64,000 nucleotides of DNA from the NCBI RefSeq assembly GCF_002215215.1, contig NZ_CP018632.1, forward strand, positions 2,104,501 through 2,168,500, read 5' to 3'. Each line of letters opens with the position of its first letter. Position 1 is the stretch's first letter. The position numbers and the translations under genes were made by a program. This stretch comes from Granulosicoccus antarcticus IMCC3135 (GTDB lineage: Bacteria; Pseudomonadota; Gammaproteobacteria; Granulosicoccales; Granulosicoccaceae). Under the pieces are notes generated by a model. The model saw only the letters and a program-made list of their open reading frames with translations. It did no database searches and was not told where the DNA came from. Positions 63,075 through 64,000 of this stretch are shown here, piece by piece.

Positions 63075-64000
63075 ATGAAAAAACCAATCGTGTTTACCGC
63101 TGTTCTGGGGTTTTCGACTGCATGCCTGGCAGTTGAAATTCCGGACTATCCAGCTCCAACCGGAGACACTACTATCGTATCTGCGGAGGCGCAGGTGGAG
63201 CTCGTGTTCAGTGGCGGTTGTGCCGTTGCTGAAGGGATTGCTGCGGGCCAGGACGGGATGATGTACTTCTCGGATGTGACTTTCACCGACTTCTGCAAGG
63301 ATGAGGCAGGTGTTTTTCCTCAAGGCGGTCATATCTGGCAATACGACCCAGCTACCGATACAAGCTCGATCTTTCTGTCGCCATCCAATATGTCCAACGG
63401 TATCGAATTCGATGCCACGGGCACAATGGTCTTCGTTCAGGGGCCTGACAGTGGTGGTCGGCGTGTCATGAAAAAGGACATGAATACAGGTCGAGGGTTC
63501 ATTCTCACTCATCTCTTTGAAGGGCGTGAATACAACGGACCCAATGACCTTACGATTGACGAAGCAGGTCGCATCTATTTCAGTGATCCGAAATACTTTG
63601 GATACGAGCCGATGGAACAAGCACAGCATTCTGTGTTCCGCATCGACCCGGATGGAGGTGTGACACGGTTGCTGTCAGATGCCGGTAAGGTCAATGGTGT
63701 GCTGGTGTCGCATGATCAAAAGACTCTTTATGTCGGTGCGTGGGATAACGGCACAATGGACTTCATTCGTATTCCTGAAGGCGAAGGTGCGATGCCTGCC
63801 TACATCAAGGCGACACAGGCCATCTATGCTTATGATCTCGCGCCGGATGGTAGCGTCGGAGCACGTCGCACTTTCCTGGAAATGCCGTTCGGTGCGCCGG
63901 ATGGTTTCGCTTCCGATGTCGACGGGAATCTTTATGTCACCGTTCGGCATGAGGATCCGGCCAAGCGGGGAGTCTATGTATATAGTCAAGAGGGCAAGGA
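63075..64000 (+). CDS. Exported SMP-30/gluconolactonase-like protein (runs off window)
   Basis: 308 codons are open from the ATG at 63075 to the window end, no stop. Signal peptide ending ACLAVE near residue 20 (a start at 63063 adds four residues). The beta-propeller pattern is clear: EGIAAGQDGMMYFSDVTF, NGIEFDATGTMVFVQG, NGPNDLTIDEAGRIYFSDPK and APDGFASDVDGNLYVTVR, where the Glu, Asn and Asp are the metal ligands of SMP-30/gluconolactonases. It may open a lactone in the periplasm. Follows dctM by 38 bp, likely same operon. Confidence 0.88.
   Translation, partial: MKKPIVFTAVLGFSTACLAVEIPDYPAPTGDTTIVSAEAQVELVFSGGCAVAEGIAAGQDGMMYFSDVTFTDFCKDEAGVFPQGGHIWQYDPATDTSSIFLSPSNMSNGIEFDATGTMVFVQGPDSGGRRVMKKDMNTGRGFILTHLFEGREYNGPNDLTIDEAGRIYFSDPKYFGYEPMEQAQHSVFRIDPDGGVTRLLSDAGKVNGVLVSHDQKTLYVGAWDNGTMDFIRIPEGEGAMPAYIKATQAIYAYDLAPDGSVGARRTFLEMPFGAPDGFASDVDGNLYVTVRHEDPAKRGVYVYSQEGK

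Overview
The window reads as chromosomal DNA of a free-living, heterotrophic marine gammaproteobacterium, possibly near Granulosicoccus; this is inferred from gene content, not from a marker gene. It carries two TRAP transporters, a tripartite tricarboxylate transporter, a sugar ABC transporter, a sulfatase with its maturase, LacI/GntR-controlled catabolic operons, phytanoyl-CoA-type dioxygenase, PQQ-type sugar dehydrogenase and an ebo gene cluster. I see no rRNA, tRNA, CRISPR array, transposase or integrase.

Layout. 1-5 kb: the N-terminal part of an NRPS-like protein running off the left edge, a DUF6502 protein coupled to a large lipoprotein, and a nucleoside hydrolase. 5.2-9.7 kb: a three-component oxygenase set (FAD reductase, membrane di-iron hydroxylase, Rieske ferredoxin) with a PanB-like aldolase and a GntR regulator that has a clear palindromic site. 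9.8-13.7 kb: LacI regulator divergent from a TRAP transporter. 13.7-16.6 kb: small lipoprotein and two trypsin-like proteases, the first with an in-frame stop inside its signal peptide.

17.2-28.0 kb is the unusual part: a tightly packed, one-direction operon of ten genes, none with a signal peptide. It encodes a protein with ribosomal-L7/L12-like modules, a TPR protein, seven divergent copies of one protein family I cannot name (some carrying PASTA-like, Ig-like or helix-hairpin-helix tails), a charged helical protein, a LamG-coiled-coil-PASTA protein and a 647-residue protein with amidoligase-like motifs. (The count is ten transcribed reading frames from the TPR gene on, eleven with the L7/L12-like gene.) It does not match a phage, a contractile injection system or another system that I know, and is the best candidate for an undescribed system.

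28-40 kb: DM13 protein and TetR regulator sharing two operators; then the ebo genes split over three transcription units (eboC-eboE; eboF; eboD-eboA-eboB) with idi inside the last unit and a sugar dehydrogenase plus cytochrome c between them. 40-42.5 kb: chemoreceptor. 42.6-49.8 kb: a sugar-acid operon whose enzymes fit L-galactose to D-altronate, with GntR regulator and Frc/Rbs-type ABC transporter. 50-56.5 kb: formylglycine-generating enzyme convergent to a tctCBA-gntR-sulfatase operon. 56.7-64 kb: an unknown repeat protein, a LacI regulator with two identical 18-bp operators, and a PhyH dioxygenase-TRAP-SMP-30 operon that runs off the right edge.
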